Below, in pieces: positions 9,380-23,900 of a DNA stretch of 64,000 nucleotides (position 1 is the first letter of the stretch; each line of letters starts with the position of its first letter). A program made the position numbers and the translations under genes. A model generated the notes under the pieces. That model did no database searches. It was given only the letters and a program-made list of their open reading frames with translations, and had not been told where the DNA came from. The DNA comes from Anthopleura xanthogrammica (lineage: Eukaryota > Cnidaria > Anthozoa > Actiniaria > Actiniidae). The stretch covers positions 11,288,755-11,352,754 of the forward strand of contig OZ025217.1 in assembly GCA_964019055.1 (NCBI GenBank), read 5' to 3'.

Positions 9380-11440
9380 GATCTCCAATCTATCTCGTGT
9401 GCATTCTTATTCTCATACGCCTATGCAATCCATGTCATGTATATTCTTATTCGGATAGGCCCATCCAATCCATCTGATGTACATTCTTATTCGGATAGGC
9501 GCATCCAATCCATCTCGTGTACATTCTTATTCTGATACGCCCATCTAGTCGATTTCGTGCACATTTTTGTTCTGATAGGCCCATCCAATCCATCTCGCGT
9601 ACATTTTTATTCTGATAGGCCCATCCAATCTATCTCGTGTACATTATTATTCTGATAGGCCCATCCAATCCATCTCGTGTACAATATTATTCTGATAGGC
9701 CCATCCAATCTATCTCGTGTACATTATTATTCTGATAGGCCCATCCAATCCATCTCGTGTACATTATTATTCTGATAGGCCCATCCAATCTATCTCGTGT
9801 ACATTATTATTCTGATAGGCCCATCCAATTTATCTCGTGTACATTATTATTCTGATACACACATCCAATCCATCTCGTGTACATTATTATTCTGATAGGC
9901 CCATCCAATCAATCTCGTGTACATTATTATTCTGATAGGCCCATCCAATCCATCTCGTGTACATTATTATTCTGATAGGCCCATCCAATCTATCTCGTGT
10001 ACATTATTATTGTGATACGCCCATCCAATCCATCTCGTGTACATTATTATTCTGATAGGCCCATCCAATCCATCTCGTGTACATTATTATTCTGATAGGC
10101 CCATCCAATCTATCTCGTGTACATTATTATTCTGATAGGCCCATCCAATTTATCTCGTGTACATTATTATTCTGATACACACATCCAATCCATCTCGTGT
10201 ACATTATTATTCTGATAGGCCCATCCAATCTATCTCGTGTACATTATTATTCTGATACACACATCCAATCCATCTCGTGTACATTATTATTCTGATAGGC
10301 CCATCCAATCTATCTCGTGTACATTATTATTCTGATACGCCCATCCAATCCATCTCGTGTACATTATTATTCTGATAGGCCCATCCAATCTATCTCGTGT
10401 ACATTATTATTCTGATACGCCCATCCAATCCATCTCGTGTACATTATTATTCTGATAGGCCCATCCAATCCATCTCGTGTACATTATTATTCTGATAGGC
10501 CCATCCAATCTATCTCGTGTACATTATTATTCTGATACGCCCATCCAATCCATCTCGTGTACATTATTATTCTGATAGGCCCATCCAATCTATCTCGTGT
10601 ACATTATTATTCTGATACGCCCATCCAATCCATCTTGTGTACATTATTATTCTGATAGGCCCATCCAATCTATCTCGTGTACATTATTATTCTGATAGGC
10701 CCATCCAATCTATCTCGTGTACATTATTATTCTGATAGGCCCATCCAATTTATCTCGTGTACATTATTATTCTGATACACACATCCAATCCATCTCGTGT
10801 ACATTATTATTCTGATAGGCCCATCCAATCTATCTCGTGTACATTATTATTCTGATAGGCCCATCCAATCCATCTCGTCTACATTCTTATTCTGATGCGC
10901 CCATCCAATCCATGAACGTGTATATTCTTATTCTGATACGCCTATCCAATCCTGATGCATGTCGTGTACACCCCTTTTTCTGATACGTTCTTCCATTCTG
11001 TTACAGATACATTCCAAAACTTTTTGCCTTACTTCAAAATGTGAATTTCAATTCTTCTTCAACCCGAAATTAACACAGTTCAATGAAGATTGTAGTACGG
11101 CTTTCATTATTTTCATACTTCACTGATACAGTTTCGCTTTTTTGTTAATGGGTGTATCAAAACGTAACGTATTTTGGTTTGGTACCTTAATAAGCAGGGT
11201 TTTGCTCACTAATATTCAAATTTCCTTTAATATGGTAGACTACGTTTTGAAAGGTAGTGTATGTCCAACAATCACTACAAATCTGCTTCATGTCAGCATT
11301 TAAATCATGCTTTCAAGAAACTTTTGCAAGACGTCAGTGTTTTTATAACGGGCATCGAAAAAACTGCAAGTATAATTAATCAGAAAAAAAATTTGCTAGA
11401 AGCGAAAGGCGCATTTAGGATTTTTCTTGTGCTCTTCGAA

Positions 11441-13542
11441 TAGGAAGGCTCAGGTTTTGGAGGTTGATTTGTTTTTATTAATTGATTAACCAGGACCATA
11501 CTTCCAGACATCGATTGCTGAAGCATCGTATGGACTTACGGCTAAGCTGGAGATTTCGGCCCCAACACCGCTATCCCGGAGGAACAGTTACAGACTGATC
11601 AGGAAGCTCGGCCGAAGCCTAAGGGAGAGGTTAGTCGGCCCCTAGACCGTAGATGACTAACCCCTTGCTATGACCAGCAAACCCAGTATATCGATTGTAT
11701 CGCTGATGGTTTTGCTAATATGGTTAATTCTTTCAATGTGGGATGTGTTATAAAAATGCAGTCGCGACTTATACAGTGATCAGCTAGAGGCAAAAATGAG
11801 AAATGAGTTTTTTTATTGTCTTATCTATCAGAATGGTTTGACAGGACGCAATTTTTACTGGTATCAAGTGAGATATGCGAATGCTAACCAAGAATGCGCA
11901 TGCGTATATCAATATTATTATCAGAAGTGAAAACATAACAAAACAAAAAGCAAAGTAAGCTAGTAGAAGGCAAGCAAACAAACAAACAAATTAAAAATAA
12001 AGAAAGGAAAGAATGAAGGAGTAATTGGGATTGGATACTCCAGGATATGATTGGATACTCAAGGGTATGATTGGATCCTCCAGGATATGATTGGATACTC
12101 CAGGATATGAATGGATCCTCCAGGATATGATTGGATACTCCAGGATATGATTGGATACTCAAGGGTATAATTGGATACTCCAGGAAATGATTGGATACTC
12201 CAGGATATGATTGGATCCTCCAGGATGTGATTGGATCCTCCAGGATGTGATTGGATCCTCTAGGATATGATTGGATCCTCCAGGATATGATTGGATCCTC
12301 CAGAATATGATTGGATCCTCCAGGATATGATTGGATCCTCCAGGATATGATTGGATCCTCCAGGATATGATTGGATCCTCCAGGATATGATTAGATACTC
12401 CAGGATGTGATTGGATCCCCCAGGATGTGATTGGATCCTCCAGGATGTGATTGGATCCTCCAGGATGTGATTGGATCCTCCAGGATGTGATTGGATCCTC
12501 CAGGATGTGATTGGATCCTCCAGGATATGATTGGATCCTCCAGGATGTGATTGGATCCTCCAGAATGTGATTGGATCCTCCAGGATATGATTGGATCCTC
12601 CATGATATGATTGGATTCTCCAGGATATGATTGGATACTCCAGGATATGATTGGATACTCCAGGATATGATTGGATACTCAGATCTCCAATCTATCTCGT
12701 GTGCATTCTTATTCTAATACGCCTATGCAATCCATCTCATGTATATTCTTATTCGGATAGGCCCATCCAATCCATCTGATGTACATTCTTATTCGGATAG
12801 GCCCATCCAATCCATCTCGTGTACATTATTATTCTGATAGGCCCATCCAATCTATCTCGTGTACATTATTATTCTGATACGCCCATCCAATCCATCTCGT
12901 GTACATTATTATTCTGATAGGCCCATCCAATCCATCTCGTGTACATTATTATTCTGATAGGCCCATCCAATCCATCTCGTCTACATTCTTATTCTGATGC
13001 GCCCATCCAATCCATGAACGTGTATATTCTTATTCTGATACGCCTATCCAATCCTGATGCATGTCGTGTACACCCCTTTTTCTGATACGTTCTTCCATTC
13101 TGTTACAGATACATTCCAAAACTTTTTGCCTTACTTCAAAATGTGAATTTCAATTCTTTTTCAACCCGAAATTAACACAGTTCAATGAAGATTGTAGTAC
13201 GGCTTTCATTATTTTCATACTTCACTGATACAGTTTCGCTTTTTTGTTAATGGGTGTATCAAAACGTAACGTATTTTGGTTTGGTACCTTAATAAGCAGG
13301 GTTTTGCTCACTAATATTCAAATTTCCTTTAATATGGTAGACTACGTTTTGAAAGGTAGTGTATGTCCAACAATCACTACAAATCTGCTTCATGTCAGCA
13401 TTTAAATCATGCTTTCAAGAAACTTTGGCAAGACGTCAGTGTTTTTATAACGGGCATCGAAAAAACTGCAAGTATAATTAATCAGAAAAAAAATTTGCTA
13501 GAAGCGAAAGGCGCATTTAGGATTTTTCTTGTGCTCTTCGAA
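11441..13542 (+). repeat. Macrosatellite unit 3
   Basis: Core, then 20-mer array 12029-12681 (~33 copies), 40-mer array 12682-13053 (~9), spacer to 13542 ('GCATGTCGTG' subtype). Length 2102 bp. One of the shortest 40-mer arrays. Confidence 0.9.
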
Positions 13543-15761
13543 TAGGAAGGCTCAGGTTTTGGAGGTTGATTTGTTTTTATTAATTGATTAACCAGGACCA
13601 TACTTCCAGACATCGATTGCTGAAGCATCGTATGGACTTACGGCTAAGCTGGAGATTTCGGCCCCAACACCGCTATCCCGGAGGAACAGTTACAGACTGA
13701 TCAGGAAGCTCGGCCGAAGCCTAAGGGAGAGGTTAGTCGGCCCCTAGACCGTAGATGACTAACCCCTTGCTATGACCAGCAAACCCAGTATATCGATTGT
13801 ATCGCTGATGGTTTTGCTAATATGGTTAATTCTTTCAATGTGGGATGTGTTATAAAAATGCAGTCGCGACTTATACAGTGATCAGCTAGAGGCAAAAATG
13901 AGAAATGAGTTTTTTTATTGTCTTATCTATCAGAATGGTTTGACAGGACGCAATTTTTACTGGTATCAAGTGAGATATGCGAATGCTAACCAAGAATGCG
14001 CATGCGTATATCAATATTATTATCAGAAGTGAAAACATAAAACAAAAAGCAAAGTAAGCTAGTAGAAGGCAAGCAAACAAACAAACAAATTAAAAATAAA
14101 GAAAGGAAAGAATGAAGGAGTAATTGGGATTGGATACTCCAGGATATGATTGGATACTCAAGGGTATGATTGGATCCTCCAGAATATGATTGGATACTCC
14201 AGGATATGAATGGATCCTCCAGGATATGATTGGATACTCCAGGATATGATTGGATACTCAAGGGTATAATTGGATACTCCAGGATATGATTGGATACTCC
14301 AGGATATGATTGGATTCTCCAGGATGTGATTGGATCCTCCAGGATGTGATTGGATCCTCCAGGATGTGATTGGATACTCCAGGATGTGATTGGATCCTCC
14401 AGGATGTGATTGGATCCTCCAGGATATGATTGGATCCTCCAGGATATGATTGGATCTTCCAGGATATGATTGGATTCTCCAGGATGTGATTGGATACTCC
14501 AGGATATGATTGGATACTCCAGGATATGATTGGATACTCAGATCTCCAATCTATCTCGTGTGCATTCTTATTCTCATACGCCTATGCAATCCATGTCATG
14601 TATATTCTTATTCGGATAGGCCCATCCAATCCATCTGATGTACATTCTTATTCGGATAGGCGCATCCAATCCATCTCGTGTACATTCTTATTCTGATACG
14701 CCCATCTAGTCGATTTCGTGCACATTTTTGTTCTGATAGGCCCATCCAATCCATCTCGCGTACATTTTTATTCTGATAGGCCCATCCAATCTATCTCGTG
14801 TACATTATTATTCTGATAGGCCCATCCAATCCATCTCGTGTACATTATTATTCTGATAGGCCCATCCAATCTATCTCGTGTACATTATTATTCTGATAGG
14901 CCCATCCAATCCATCTCGTGTACATTATTATTGTGATACGCCCATCCAATCTATCTCGTGTACATTATTATTCTGATAGGCCCATCCAATCCATCTCGTG
15001 TACATTATTATTCTGATAGGCCCATCCAATCTATCTCGTGTACATTATTATTGTGATACGCCCATCCAATCCATCTCGTGTACATTATTATTCTGATAGG
15101 CCCATCCAATCCATCTCGTGTACATTATTATTCTGATAGGCCCATCCAATCCATCTCGTGTACATTATTATTCTGATAGGCCCATCCAATCCATCTCGTC
15201 TACATTCTTATTCTGATGCGCCCATCCAATCCATGAACGTGTATATTCTTATTCTGATACGCCTATCCAATCCTGATGCATTGCGTGTACACCCCTTTTT
15301 CTGATACGTTCTTCCATTCTGTTACAGATACATTCCAAAACTTTTTGCCTTACTTCAAAATGTGAATTTCAATTCTTCTTCAACCCGAAATTAACACAGT
15401 TCAATGAAGATTGTAGTACGGCTTTCATTATTTTCATACTTCACTGATACAGTTTCGCTTTTTTGTTAATGGGTGTATCAAAACGTAACGTATTTTGGTT
15501 TGGTACCTTAATAAGCAGGGTTTTGCTCACTAATATTCAAATTTCCTTTAATATGGTAGACTACGTTTTGAAAGGTAGTGTATGTCCAACAATCACTACA
15601 AATCTGCTTCATGTCAGCATTTAAATCATGCTTTCAAGAAACTTTGGCAAGACGTCAGTGTTTTTATAACGGGCATCGAAAAAACTGCAAGTATAATTAA
15701 TCAGAAAAAAAATTTGCTAGAAGCGAAAGGCGCATTTAGGATTTTTCTTGTGCTCTTCGAA
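13543..15761 (+). repeat. Macrosatellite unit 4
   Basis: 20-mer array 14128-14540 (~21 copies), 40-mer array 14541-15273 (~18), spacer subtype 'GCATTGCGTG'. Length 2219 bp. It shares with unit 5 a 3-bp core deletion (CATAAAACAAAAAG, near 14036) seen in no other unit. The two units also have identical length. Confidence 0.9.
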
Positions 15762-17980
15762 TAGGAAGGCTCAGGTTTTGGAGGTTGATTTGTTTTTATT
15801 AATTGATTAACCAGGACCATACTTCCAGACATCGATTGCTGAAGCATCGTATGGACTTACGGCTAAGCTGGAGATTTCGGCCCCAACACCGCTATCCCGG
15901 AGGAACAGTTACAGACTGATCAGGAAGCTCGGCCGAAGCCTAAGGGAGAGGTTAGTCGGCCCCTAGACCGTAGATGACTAACCCCTTGCTATGACCAGCA
16001 AACCCAGTATATCGATTGTATCGCTGATGGTTTTGCTAATATGGTTAATTCTTTCAATGTGGGATGTGTTATAAAAATGCAGTCGCGACTTATACAGTGA
16101 TCAGCTAGAGGCAAAAATGAGAAATGAGTTTTTTTATTGTCTTATCTATCAGAATGGTTTGACAGGACGCAATTTTTACTGGTATCAAGTGAGATATGCG
16201 AATGCTAACCAAGAATGCGCATGCGTATATCAATATTATTATCAGAAGTGAAAACATAAAACAAAAAGCAAAGTAAGCTAGTAGAAGGCAAGCAAACAAA
16301 CAAACAAATTAAAAATAAAGAAAGGAAAGAATGAAGGAGTAATTGGGATTGGATACTCCAGGATATGATTGGATACTCAAGGGTATGATTGGATCCTCCA
16401 GAATATGATTGGATACTCCAGGATATGAATGGATCCTCCAGGATATGATTGGATACTCCAGGATATGATTGGATACTCAAGGGTATAATTGGATACTCCA
16501 GGATATGATTGGATACTCCAGGATATGATTGGATTCTCCAGGATGTGATTGGATCCTCCAGGATGTGATTGGATCCTCCAGGATGTGATTGGATACTCCA
16601 GGATGTGATTGGATCCTCCAGGATGTGATTGGATCCTCCAGGATATGATTGGATCCTCCAGGATATGATTGGATCTTCCAGGATATGATTGGATTCTCCA
16701 GGATGTGATTGGATACTCCAGGATATGATTGGATACTCCAGGATATGATTGGATACTCAGATCTCCAATCTATCTCGTGTGCATTCTTATTCTCATACGC
16801 CTATGCAATCCATGTCATGTATATTCTTATTCGGATAGGCCCATCCAATCCATCTGATGTACATTCTTATTCGGATAGGCGCATCCAATCCATCTCGTGT
16901 ACATTCTTATTCTGATACGCCCATCTAGTCGATTTCGTGCACATTTTTGTTCTGATAGGCCCATCCAATCCATCTCGCGTACATTTTTATTCTGATAGGC
17001 CCATCCAATCTATCTCGTGTACATTATTATTCTGATAGGCCCATCCAATCCATCTCGTGTACATTATTATTCTGATAGGCCCATCCAATCTATCTCGTGT
17101 ACATTATTATTCTGATAGGCCCATCCAATCCATCTCGTGTACATTATTATTCTGATAGGCCCATCCAATCTATCTCGTGTACATTATTATTCTGATAGGC
17201 CCATCCAATCCATCTCGTGTACATTATTATTCTGATAGGCCCATCCAATCTATCTCGTGTACATTATTATTGTGATACGCCCATCCAATCCATCTCGTGT
17301 ACATTATTATTCTGATAGGCCCATCCAATCCATCTCGTGTACATTATTATTCTGATAGGCCCATCCAATCCATCTCGTGTACATTATTATTCTGATAGGC
17401 CCATCCAATCCATCTTGTCTACATTCTTATTCTGATGCGCCCATCCAATCCATGAACGTGTATATTCTTATTCTGATACGCCTATCCAATCCTGATGCAT
17501 TGCGTGTACACCCCTTTTTCTGATACGTTCTTCCATTCTGTTACAGATACATTCCAAAACTTTTTGCCTTACTTCAAAATGTGAATTTCAATTCTTTTTC
17601 AACCCGAAATTAACACAGTTCAATGAAGATTGTAGTACGGCTTTCATTATTTTCATACTTCACTGATACAGTTTCGCTTTTTTGTTAATGGGTGTATCAA
17701 AACGTAACGTATTTTGGTTTGGTACCTTAATAAGCAGGGTTTTGCTCACTAATATTCAAATTTCCTTTAATATGGTAGACTACGTTTTGAAAGGTAGTGT
17801 ATGTCCAACAATCACTACAAATCTGCTTCATGTCAGCATTTAAATCATGCTTTCAAGAAACTTTGGCAAGACGTCAGTGTTTTTATAACGGGCATCGAAA
17901 AAACTGCAAGTATAATTAATCAGAAAAAAAATTTGCTAGAAGCGAAAGGCGCATTTAGGATTTTTCTTGTGCTCTTCGAA
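15762..17980 (+). repeat. Macrosatellite unit 5 (sister of unit 4)
   Basis: 20-mer array 16347-16759 and 40-mer array 16760-17492. Length 2219 bp, equal to unit 4. It has the same 3-bp core deletion and the same order of 20-mer variants. It differs from unit 4 in the order of some 40-mer variants and in a 'CATCTTGTCTAC' variant near 17412. Confidence 0.9.
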
Positions 17981-20900
17981 TAGGAAGGCTCAGGTTTTGG
18001 AGGTTGATTTGTTTTTATTAATTGATTAACCAGGACCATACTTCCAGACATCGATTGCTGAAGCATCGTATGGACTTACGGCTAAGCTGGAGATTTCGGC
18101 CCCAACACCGCTATCCCGGAGGAACAGTTACAGACTGATCAGGAAGCTCGGCCGAAGCCTAAGGGAGAGGTTAGTCGGCCCCTAGACCGTAGATGACTAA
18201 CCCCTTGCTATGACCAGCAAACCCAGTATATCGATTGTATCGCTGATGGTTTTGCTAATATGGTTAATTCTTTCAATGTGGGATGTGTTATAAAAATGCA
18301 GTCGCGACTTATACAGTGATCAGCTAGAGGCAAAAATGAGAAATGAGTTTTTTTATTGTCTTATCTATCAGAATGGTTTGACAGGACGCAATTTTTACTG
18401 GTATCAAGTGAGATATGCGAATGCTAACCAAGAATGCGCATGCGTATATCAATATTATTATCAGAAGTGAAAACATAACAAAACAAAAAGCAAAGTAAGC
18501 TAGTAGAAGGCAAGCAAACAAACAAACAAATTAAAAATAAAGAAAGGAAAGAATGAAGGAGTAATTGGGATTGGATACTCCAGGATATGATTGGATACTC
18601 AAGGGTATGATTGGATCCTCCAGAATATGATTGGATACTCCAGGATATGAATGGATCCTCCAGGATATGATTGGATACTCCAGGATATGATTGGATACTC
18701 AAGGGTATAATTGGATACTCCAGGATATGATTGGATACTCCAGGATATGATTGGATTCTCCAGGATGTGATTGGATCCTCCAGGATGTGATTGGATCCTC
18801 CAGGATGTGATTGGATCCTCCAGGATGTGATTGGATCCTCCAGGATAAGATTGGATCCTCCAGGATATGATTGGATCCTCCAGGATATGATTGGATCCTC
18901 CAGGATATGATTGGATTCTCCAGGATGTGATTGGATCCTCCAGGATGTGATTGGATCCTCCAGGATGTGATTGGATCCTCCAGGATGTGATTGGATCCTC
19001 CAGGATAAGATTGGATCCTCCAGGATATGATTGGATCCTCCAGGATATGATTGGATCCTCCAGGATATGATTGGATTCTCCAGGATGTGATTGGATACTC
19101 CAGGATATGATTGGATACTCCAGGATATGATTGGATACTCAGATCTCCAATCTATCTCGTGTGCATTCTTATTCTCATACGCCTATGCAATCCATGTCAT
19201 GTATATTCTTATTCGGATAGGCCCATCCAATCCATCTGATGTACATTCTTATTCGGATAGGCGCATCCAATCCATCTCGTGTACATTCTTATTCTGATAC
19301 GCCCATCTAGTCGATTTCGTGCACATTTTTGTTCTGATAGGCCCATCCAATCCATCTCGCGTACATTTTTATTCTGATAGGCCCATCCAATCTATCTCGT
19401 GTACATTATTATTCTGATAGGCCCATCCAATCCATCTCGTGTACATTATTATTCTGATAGGCCCATCCAATCTATCTCGTGTACATTATTATTCTGATAG
19501 GCCCATCCAATCCATCTCGTGTACATTATTATTCTGATAGGCCCATCCAATCTATCTCGTGCACATTATTATTCTGATAGGCCCATCCAATTTATCTCGT
19601 GTACATTATTATTCTGATACACACATCCAATCTATCTCGTGTACATTATTATTCTGATAGGCCCATCCAATCTATCTCGTGTACATTATTATTCTGATAG
19701 GCCCATCCAATCCATCTCGTGTACATTATTATTCTGATAGGCCCATCCAATCCATCTCGTGTACATTATTATTCTGATAGGCCCATCCAATCCATCTCGT
19801 GTACATTATTATTCTGATAGGCCCATCCAATCTATCTCGTGTACATTATTATTCTGATACGCCCATCCAATCCATCTCGTGTACATTATTATTCTGATAG
19901 GCCCATCCAATCCATCTCGTGTACATTATTATTCTGATAGGCCCATCCAATCCATCTCGTGTACATTATTATTCTGATACGCCCATCCAATCCATCTCGT
20001 GTACATTATTATTCTGATAGGCCCATCCAATCTATCTCGTGTACATTATTATTCTGATACGCCCATCCAATCGATCTCGTGTACATTATTATTCTGATAG
20101 GCCCATCCAATCCATCTCGTGTACATTATTATTCTGATACGCCCATCCAATCCATCTCGTGTACATTATTATTCTGATAGGCCCATCCAATCCATCTCGT
20201 GTACATTATTATTCTGATAGGCCCATCCAATCTATCTCGTGTACATTATTATTCTGATACGCCCATCCAATCCATCTCGTGTACATTATTATTCTGATAG
20301 GCCCATCCAATCTATCTCGTGTACATTATTATTCTGATACGCCCATCCAATCCATCTCGTGTACATTATTATTCTGATAGGCCCATCCAATCCATCTCGT
20401 GTACATTATTATTCTGATAGGCCCATCCAATCTATCTCGTGTACATTATTATTCTGATAGGCCTATCCAATCCATCTCGTCTACATTCTTATTCTGATGC
20501 GCCCATCCAATCCATCTCGTCTACATTATTATTCTGATAGGCCCATCCAATCTATCTCGTGTACATTATTATTCTGATACGCCCATCCAATCCATCTCGT
20601 GTACATTATTATTCTGATAGGCCCATCCAATCTATCTCGTGTACATTATTATTCTGATACGCCCATCCAATCCATCTCGTGTACATTATTATTCTGATAG
20701 GCCCATCCAATCCATCTCGTGTACATTATTATTCTGATAGGCCCATCCAATCTATCTCGTGTACATTATTATTCTGATAGGCCCATCCAATTTATCTCGT
20801 ACATTATTATTCTGATACACACATCCAATCCATCTCGTGTACATTAATATTCTGATAGGCCCATCCAATCTATCTCGTGTACATTATTATTCTGATACGC

Positions 20901-23900
20901 CCATCCAATCCATCTCGTGTACCATATTATTCTGATAGGCCCATACAATCTATCTCGTGTACATTATTATTGTGATACGCTCATCCAATCCATCTCGTGT
21001 ACATTATTATTCTGATACGCCCATCCAATCCATCTCGTGTACATTATTATTCTGATAGGCCCATCCAATCTATCTCGTGTACATTATTATTCTGATAGGC
21101 CCATCCAATCCATCTCGTGTACATTATTATTCTGATAGGCCCATCCAATCCATCTCGTGTACATTATTATTCTGATAGGCCCATCCAATCTATCTCGTGT
21201 ACATTATTATTCTGATACGCCCATCCAATCCATCTCGTGTACATTATTATTCTGATAGGCCCATCTAATCTATCTCGTGTACATTATTATTCTGATACGC
21301 CCATCGAATCCATCTCGTGTACATTATTATTCTGATAGGCCCATCCAATCCATCTCGTGTACATTATTATTCTGATACGCCCATCCAATCCATCTCGTGT
21401 ACATTATTATTCTGATAGGCCCATCCAATCTATCTCGTGTACATTATTATTCTGATAGGCCCATCCAATCTATCTCGTGCACATTATTATTCTGATAGGC
21501 CCATCCAATTTATCTCGTGTACATTATTATTCTGATACACACATCCAATCCATCTCGTGTACATTATTATTCTGATAGGCCCATCCAATCTATCTCGTGT
21601 ACATTATTATTCTGATAGGCCCATCCAATCCATCTCGTGTACATTATTATTCTGATAGGCCCATCCAATCCATCTCGTGTACATTATTATTCTGATAGGC
21701 CCATCCAATCCATCTCGTGTACATTATTATTCTGATAGGCCCATCCAATCTATCTCGTGTACATTATTATTCTGATACGCCCATCCAATCCATCTCGTGT
21801 ACATTATTATTCTGATAGGCCCATCCAATCCATCTCGTGTACATTATTATTCTGATAGGCCCATCCAATCCATCTCGTGTACATTATTATTCTGATACGC
21901 CCATCCAATCCATCTCGTGTACATTATTATTCTGATAGGCCCATCCAATCTATCTCGTGTACATTATTATTCTGATACGCCCATCCAATCGATCTCGTGT
22001 ACATTATTATTCTGATAGGCCCATCCAATCCATCTCGTGTACATTATTATTCTGATACGCCCATCCAATCCATCTCGTGTACATTATTATTCTGATAGGC
22101 CCATCCAATCCATCTCGTGTACATTATTATTCTGATAGGCCCATCCAATCTATCTCGTGTACATTATTATTCTGATACGCCCATCCAATCCATCTCGTGT
22201 ACATTATTATTCTGATAGGCCCATCCAATCTATCTCGTGTACATTATTATTCTGATACGCCCATCCAATCCATCTCGTGTACATTATTATTCTGATAGGC
22301 CCATCCAATCCATCTCGTGTACATTATTATTCTGATAGGCCCATCCAATCTATCTCGTGTACATTATTATTCTGATAGGCCTATCCAATCCATCTCGTCT
22401 ACATTCTTATTCTGATGCGCCCATCCAATCCATCTCGTCTACATTATTATTCTGATAGGCCCATCCAATCTATCTCGTGTACATTATTATTCTGATACGC
22501 CCATCCAATCCATCTCGTGTACATTATTATTCTGATAGGCCCATCCAATCTATCTCGTGTACATTATTATTCTGATACGCCCATCCAATCCATCTCGTGT
22601 ACATTATTATTCTGATAGGCCCATCCAATCCATCTCGTGTACATTATTATTCTGATAGGCCCATCCAATCTATCTCGTGTACATTATTATTCTGATAGGC
22701 CCATCCAATTTATCTCGTACATTATTATTCTGATACACACATCCAATCCATCTCGTGTACATTAATATTCTGATAGGCCCATCCAATCTATCTCGTGTAC
22801 ATTATTATTCTGATACGCCCATCCAATCCATCTCGTGTACCATATTATTCTGATAGGCCCATACAATCTATCTCGTGTACATTATTATTGTGATACGCTC
22901 ATCCAATCCATCTCGTGTACATTATTATTCTGATACGCCCATCCAATCCATCTCGTGTACATTATTATTCTGATAGGCCCATCCAATCTATCTCGTGTAC
23001 ATTATTATTCTGATAGGCCCATCCAATCCATCTCGTGTACATTATTATTCTGATAGGCCCATCCAATCCATCTCGTGTACATTATTATTCTGATAGGCCC
23101 ATCCAATCTATCTCGTGTACATTATTATTCTGATACGCCCATCCAATCCATCTCGTGTACATTATTATTCTGATAGGCCCATCTAATCTATCTCGTGTAC
23201 ATTATTATTCTGATACGCCCATCGAATCCATCTCGTGTACATTATTATTCTGATAGGCCCATCCAATCCATCTCGTGTACATTATTATTCTGATACGCCC
23301 ATCCAATCCATCTCGTGTACATTATTATTCTGATAGGCCCATCCAATCTATCTCGTGTACATTATTATTCTGATACGCCCATCCAATCCATCTCGTGTAC
23401 ATTATTATTCTGATAGGCCCATCCAATCCATCTCGTGTACATTATTATTCTGATAGGCCCATCCAATCTATCTCGTGTACATTATTATTCTGATAGGCCC
23501 ATCCAATTTATCTCGTACATTATTATTCTGATACACACATCCAATCCATCTCGTGTACATTATTATTCTGATAGGCCCATCCAATCTATCTCGTGTACAT
23601 TATTATTCTGATACGCCCATCCAATCCATCTCGTGTACCATATTATTCTGATAGGCCCATCCAATCTATCTCGTGTACATTATTATTGTGATACGCCCAT
23701 CCAATCCATCTCGTGTACATTATTATTCTGATACGCCCATCCAATCCATCTCGTGTACATTATTATTCTGATAGGCCCATCCAATCTATCTCGTGTACAT
23801 TATTATTCTGATAGGCCCATCCAATCCATCTCGTGTACATTATTATTCTGATAGGCCCATCCAATCCATCTCGTGTACATTATTATTCTGATAGGCCCAT

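Larger units (their letters stand above)
5479..11440 (+). repeat. Macrosatellite unit 2 (large 20-mer array)
   Basis: Core 5479-6065, 20-mer array 6067-9379 (~165 copies, second longest here), 40-mer array 9380-10952 (~39), spacer to 11440. The 20-mers mix GATGTG and GATATG versions with minority types such as GGATCCACC, GGATACTCC and GGATCCTTC. These recur in ordered runs, which suggests past block duplications. The spacer carries the 'GCATGTCGTG' subtype and an L instead of W codon in the 60-codon ORF. Confidence 0.9.
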
